Below are positions 61,348 to 64,000 of a stretch of DNA of 64,000 bases, one piece after another. This stretch comes from a virus. The first letter of the stretch is position 1. Each line of letters opens with the position of its first letter. A program made the translations under genes and the position numbers. The DNA lies in the IMG/VR virus record IMGVR_UViG_3300042555_002820, positions 43,983 through 107,982 of that record; one strand, given 5' to 3'. The notes below the pieces were generated by a model that searched no databases, was not told the DNA's origin, and worked only from the letters and a program-made list of their open reading frames with translations.

Positions 61348-64000
61348 ATGTCCCAACAAATTGTAATCGAAAGTATTAACTTCGATGGTGAATTAGCTAT
61401 CATTTTATTTACCCCACTAGGTGAAAGTGATGTCATTAACTTAGGTCAGGTTATATTACCTTACGAATTTAATCCTGGTTTACTATCCCCACCTAAAGAT
61501 ATTTATGGGTCCTATAATGTTTTAACATCGGGTGGGACTTGTTCTAATATATTAAATGTTTTACCAACAACTCCAACTCTAACCGCATCAAATACCAAAA
61601 CCCCTTCACCAACTTCATCCCCTACAAATACTCCACAACCATTAACACCAACGTCAACTCCATGCCCAACAAAAACCCCAACCAAAACAAGAACTCAAAC
61701 ACCTACTAATACTCCTTCGAATACCACCACTCAAACAAATACTCCTTCAAACTCTCAAACTCAGTCTAATACACGAACTCCAACAATTACTAAAACCCCG
61801 ACCAAAACACCTACAAATACAAAAACCTCAACATTAACTGCATCTGTAACCAAAACACAGACCGGAACCAATTTCCCTTCTAAAACTCCAACTAAGACCC
61901 CTACAATAACGAAAAGTCAAACATCAACAAACACTCAAACTCCATCACAAACAGATACTCCAAATCCATCGAGAACCGCAACAAAAACTCCAACCATTAC
62001 AAAATCTCAAACTTCAACAAACACTAAAACTCCAACTCCAACCGATACTCCAAATCCATCAAGAACTGCAACAAAAACTCCAACCCCTACAAAAACTCAA
62101 ACAAGAACTCAAACCCCAACTCCAACATTAACTCAAACTTCATTCGCCATAGTAACAGGAAGTACTGAATGTGATGAACCTTTAACTGTATCATTGGCCG
62201 GACCAGGACAATTTACATATTCTGTTTTTGTAGGAAGTGAAATTGGGAAAGTTCCTTTTTATTTCAACGCTCAGTTTGTTCCTGATTGGTTCAGAGTTTA
62301 TTGGGATGGTGATTTAGTAATTGATACAGGATTTAGAGGAGACCCTACACAAAATTCAAGATTAATTGCTTTAGGTTATCCCCCTGTTTCAGGTACAGGG
62401 CAAGGGACGGATTCTTTTTTCAAATCGGCATCTACACCTGATACCGTAACTGTGGTGGTTGTTGCTCCATTACCTGGTACAGTATGGAGTGTTGTGTTAG
62501 ATTGTCCGACAAAACTTGATACTCCTACTCCTACTAAAACTCCTACACAAACACAAACACCTTCGAACACACCTACTAAAACTATTACCAAAACACCATC
62601 TAAAACACCAACTCAAACTAAAACACCAACAAAAACGCCAACACCATCAACCACTAGTCCTGTGAATTTCTCAGGTAATGTTAACTGTGATATACCAATC
62701 ACGGTTTCTAATGGTTACAATGGGATATACACTTATGATATTGAATTGGGAGCTCAGACAGGAGTTATAACATTTACATTTAACTCAGGAATTGTACCAA
62801 ATAGATTTATATTATATTATGATAATTTGGTAGTTATTGATAGTGAATTCTGGGGTGACCCATCCTATAATCCACAATTAAACTCATTGGGTTACCCATC
62901 GGTAATTGATGTTGGTAACGGTTCATATCAATTTACAAAATTGTTAAGTTTCCCAACTAATGCAATATTAGAAGTAATTTCTCCAATTTCTAATGTTACA
63001 TGGACTGCGGAAGTTTCTTGTCCTGTACCGATACCTAGTGAAACTCCAACCAAAACCCCCACTAAAACTCAAACTCCAACCAAAACCCCCACTAAAACTC
63101 AAACTCCAACACAAACTATAACAAAATCACCTACTTCAACTCCAACACAAACAAAAACACAAACCGCTAGTAACACTGCGACAAAAACTCCAACTAAAAC
63201 TCCCACCCCAACGAAATCAAACACACCTTCAAATACTTCAACTATTACAAATACGCCAACCCCAAACCCGTCAAGAACTCCGACAAAAACACAAACTCCA
63301 ACAAAAACAAATACTCCATCGAACACCCCCACTAGAACTGTTACTAAAACCTCAACTCAAACACCAACTGTAACAAAGACATCAACAAAAACTCCAACAG
63401 TAACCAAAACTAATACTCCAAGTTCTAGTGCCCCCGAAACCCCAAAACCAACATATACTCCAACTAAGAGTCAAACTCCAAGCTCAACTGTAACTAGAAC
63501 TTCAACAAAAACACCTTCACCGACAAGAACGTCAAGTCAAACTCCAAGTAATACAACTTCACCAACAAATACACCATCTAAAACACCTACTAAAACACCA
63601 ACATCAACTAGCCCTCCACCAACACCATCTAACACTCCAACAAATACTCAAACTCCAACAAAGACACCATCTAACACTCCAACAAATACGGTTACTAAAA
63701 CACCATCTAAAACACCTACCAAAACACCAACACAAACAAGAACACCGGATACAACTCCACCAGAAACCCTAAGCCCAACTCCAACTACCTCACAAACAAA
63801 GACTCCGACACCGACAAATACTCAAACTAAAACACAGACACCGACAAATACTAAAACTTCAACTCAGACCCCAACTAACACACCATCTGTAACCGTTACC
63901 AAAACATCAACACAAACACCAAGCTTAACCAAAAGCCCAACTCCGACAAGAACTCAAACTAAAACTCCGACAAGAACTCAAACTCCAACTCAAACTAGTG
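61348..64000 (+). CDS. Giant modular adhesin, 3' end outside window
   Basis: The frame is open from the ATG at 61348 to the window edge, giving 884 visible residues. Residues 1-70 ('ELAIILFTPLGESDVINLGQ') are related to the N-terminal domain of the gene at 48069. Then: linker (about 73-265), 'DTGFRG' domain (268-388; 'DLVIDTGFRGDPTQNSRLI'), short linker, a second copy of that domain (about 438-560; here 'IDSEFWGD'), and a very long linker from about 562 to the window edge (more than 320 residues). The same domain occurs once in the gene at 4957. No signal peptide. The function is inferred from its relatives: host-surface binding. Confidence 0.8.
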   Translation, partial: MSQQIVIESINFDGELAIILFTPLGESDVINLGQVILPYEFNPGLLSPPKDIYGSYNVLTSGGTCSNILNVLPTTPTLTASNTKTPSPTSSPTNTPQPLTPTSTPCPTKTPTKTRTQTPTNTPSNTTTQTNTPSNSQTQSNTRTPTITKTPTKTPTNTKTSTLTASVTKTQTGTNFPSKTPTKTPTITKSQTSTNTQTPSQTDTPNPSRTATKTPTITKSQTSTNTKTPTPTDTPNPSRTATKTPTPTKTQTRTQTPTPTLTQTSFAIVTGSTECDEPLTVSLAGPGQFTYSVFVGSEIGKVPFYFNAQFVPDWFRVYWDGDLVIDTGFRGDPTQNSRLIALGYPPVSGTGQGTDSFFKSASTPDTVTVVVVAPLPGTVWSVVLDCPTKLDTPTPTKTPTQTQTPSNTPTKTITKTPSKTPTQTKTPTKTPTPSTTSPVNFSGNVNCDIPITVSNGYNGIYTYDIELGAQTGVITFTFNSGIVPNRFILYYDNLVVIDSEFWGDPSYNPQLNSLGYPSVIDVGNGSYQFTKLLSFPTNAILEVISPISNVTWTAEVSCPVPIPSETPTKTPTKTQTPTKTPTKTQTPTQTITKSPTSTPTQTKTQTASNTATKTPTKTPTPTKSNTPSNTSTITNTPTPNPSRTPTKTQTPTKTNTPSNTPTRTVTKTSTQTPTVTKTSTKTPTVTKTNTPSSSAPETPKPTYTPTKSQTPSSTVTRTSTKTPSPTRTSSQTPSNTTSPTNTPSKTPTKTPTSTSPPPTPSNTPTNTQTPTKTPSNTPTNTVTKTPSKTPTKTPTQTRTPDTTPPETLSPTPTTSQTKTPTPTNTQTKTQTPTNTKTSTQTPTNTPSVTVTKTSTQTPSLTKSPTPTRTQTKTPTRTQTPTQTS
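61563..62143 (+). repeat. Pro/Thr-coding repeat with a duplicated block of about 100 nt
   Basis: A block ending in GATACTCCAAATCCATC and the following Arg-Thr-Ala codons occurs at about 61952 and again at about 62042, with mostly synonymous changes. Confidence 0.85.
62515..62662 (+). repeat. Short Pro/Thr-coding linker between two 'DTGFRG'-type domains
   Basis: Encodes [20 protein letters not shown]-like sequence; joins the two related domains of the last gene. Confidence 0.8.
63035..64000 (+). repeat. Pro/Thr-coding repeat running off the window
   Basis: More than 320 residues. A 30-nt unit is exactly duplicated at 63041-63070 and 63071-63100, followed by a partial third copy. This is the longest uninterrupted linker of the window and is not finished at its edge. 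Confidence 0.9.

Overview
This 64-kb window comes from a large, AT-rich, tailed double-stranded DNA phage (Caudoviricetes) with T4-like functions. The host is most likely a member of the Bacteroidota (Flavobacteria-like). The phage assignment rests on a gp5-like baseplate hub protein, a gp55-like late sigma factor, PhoH, dUTPase, an HNH endonuclease, candidate spanins, peptidoglycan-binding proteins and several virion-type proteins. The host assignment rests on a match to the Bacteroidota promoter consensus (TTTG-N19-TATATTTG at 16416-16446) and on A-rich translation starts that mostly lack a Shine-Dalgarno sequence. No tRNA, rRNA, CRISPR array or insertion sequence was recognised. There is no gene-free stretch longer than about 130 bases.

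Layout. (1) 1-14100, + strand: the 3' part of one giant repeat protein, a 2668-residue modular adhesin and two small proteins. (2) 14107-17880, mostly + strand: small proteins carrying a recurrent 'LTE' tag, an HNH endonuclease, an overlapping spanin-like pair and a host-type promoter. (3) 16870-25001, - strand: tail, baseplate and peptidoglycan-binding proteins. (4) 25027-36223, - strand: a tightly overlapping operon that mixes the gp55-like sigma factor, PhoH, dUTPase and a DEDDy exonuclease with a sugar module (four glycosyltransferases, GDP-mannose 4,6-dehydratase, two FkbM methyltransferases and one unclassified protein). (5) 36314-38918, - strand: small virion-associated unknowns, including a stand-alone WYL-like domain. 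(6) 38969-64000, + strand: a tail-fibre/adhesin island with a Cys-rich structural protein, a nonapeptide-repeat solenoid protein, a 2-oxoglutarate oxygenase and four giant modular proteins. Two of these carry complete metzincin protease active sites. The last gene runs off the right edge.

The most striking feature is a family of giant proteins assembled from a shared, shuffled set of modules: beta-propellers, a PA14-like domain, a Cys-Cys module, a 'DTGFRG' domain, metzincin proteases and leucine-rich repeats. The modules are joined by long mucin-like Pro/Thr/Lys/Asn linkers. None has an obvious signal peptide, which suits virion-borne host-surface binding and degrading devices. The neighbouring sugar module and the oxygenase could modify these linkers or other virion proteins, but that is inference.

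A second notable signal is a recurrent upstream motif, close to GATATTTATAA and always in the coding orientation, before many structural and adhesin genes on both strands. Together with the gp55-like sigma factor it is a good candidate for the phage late promoter.
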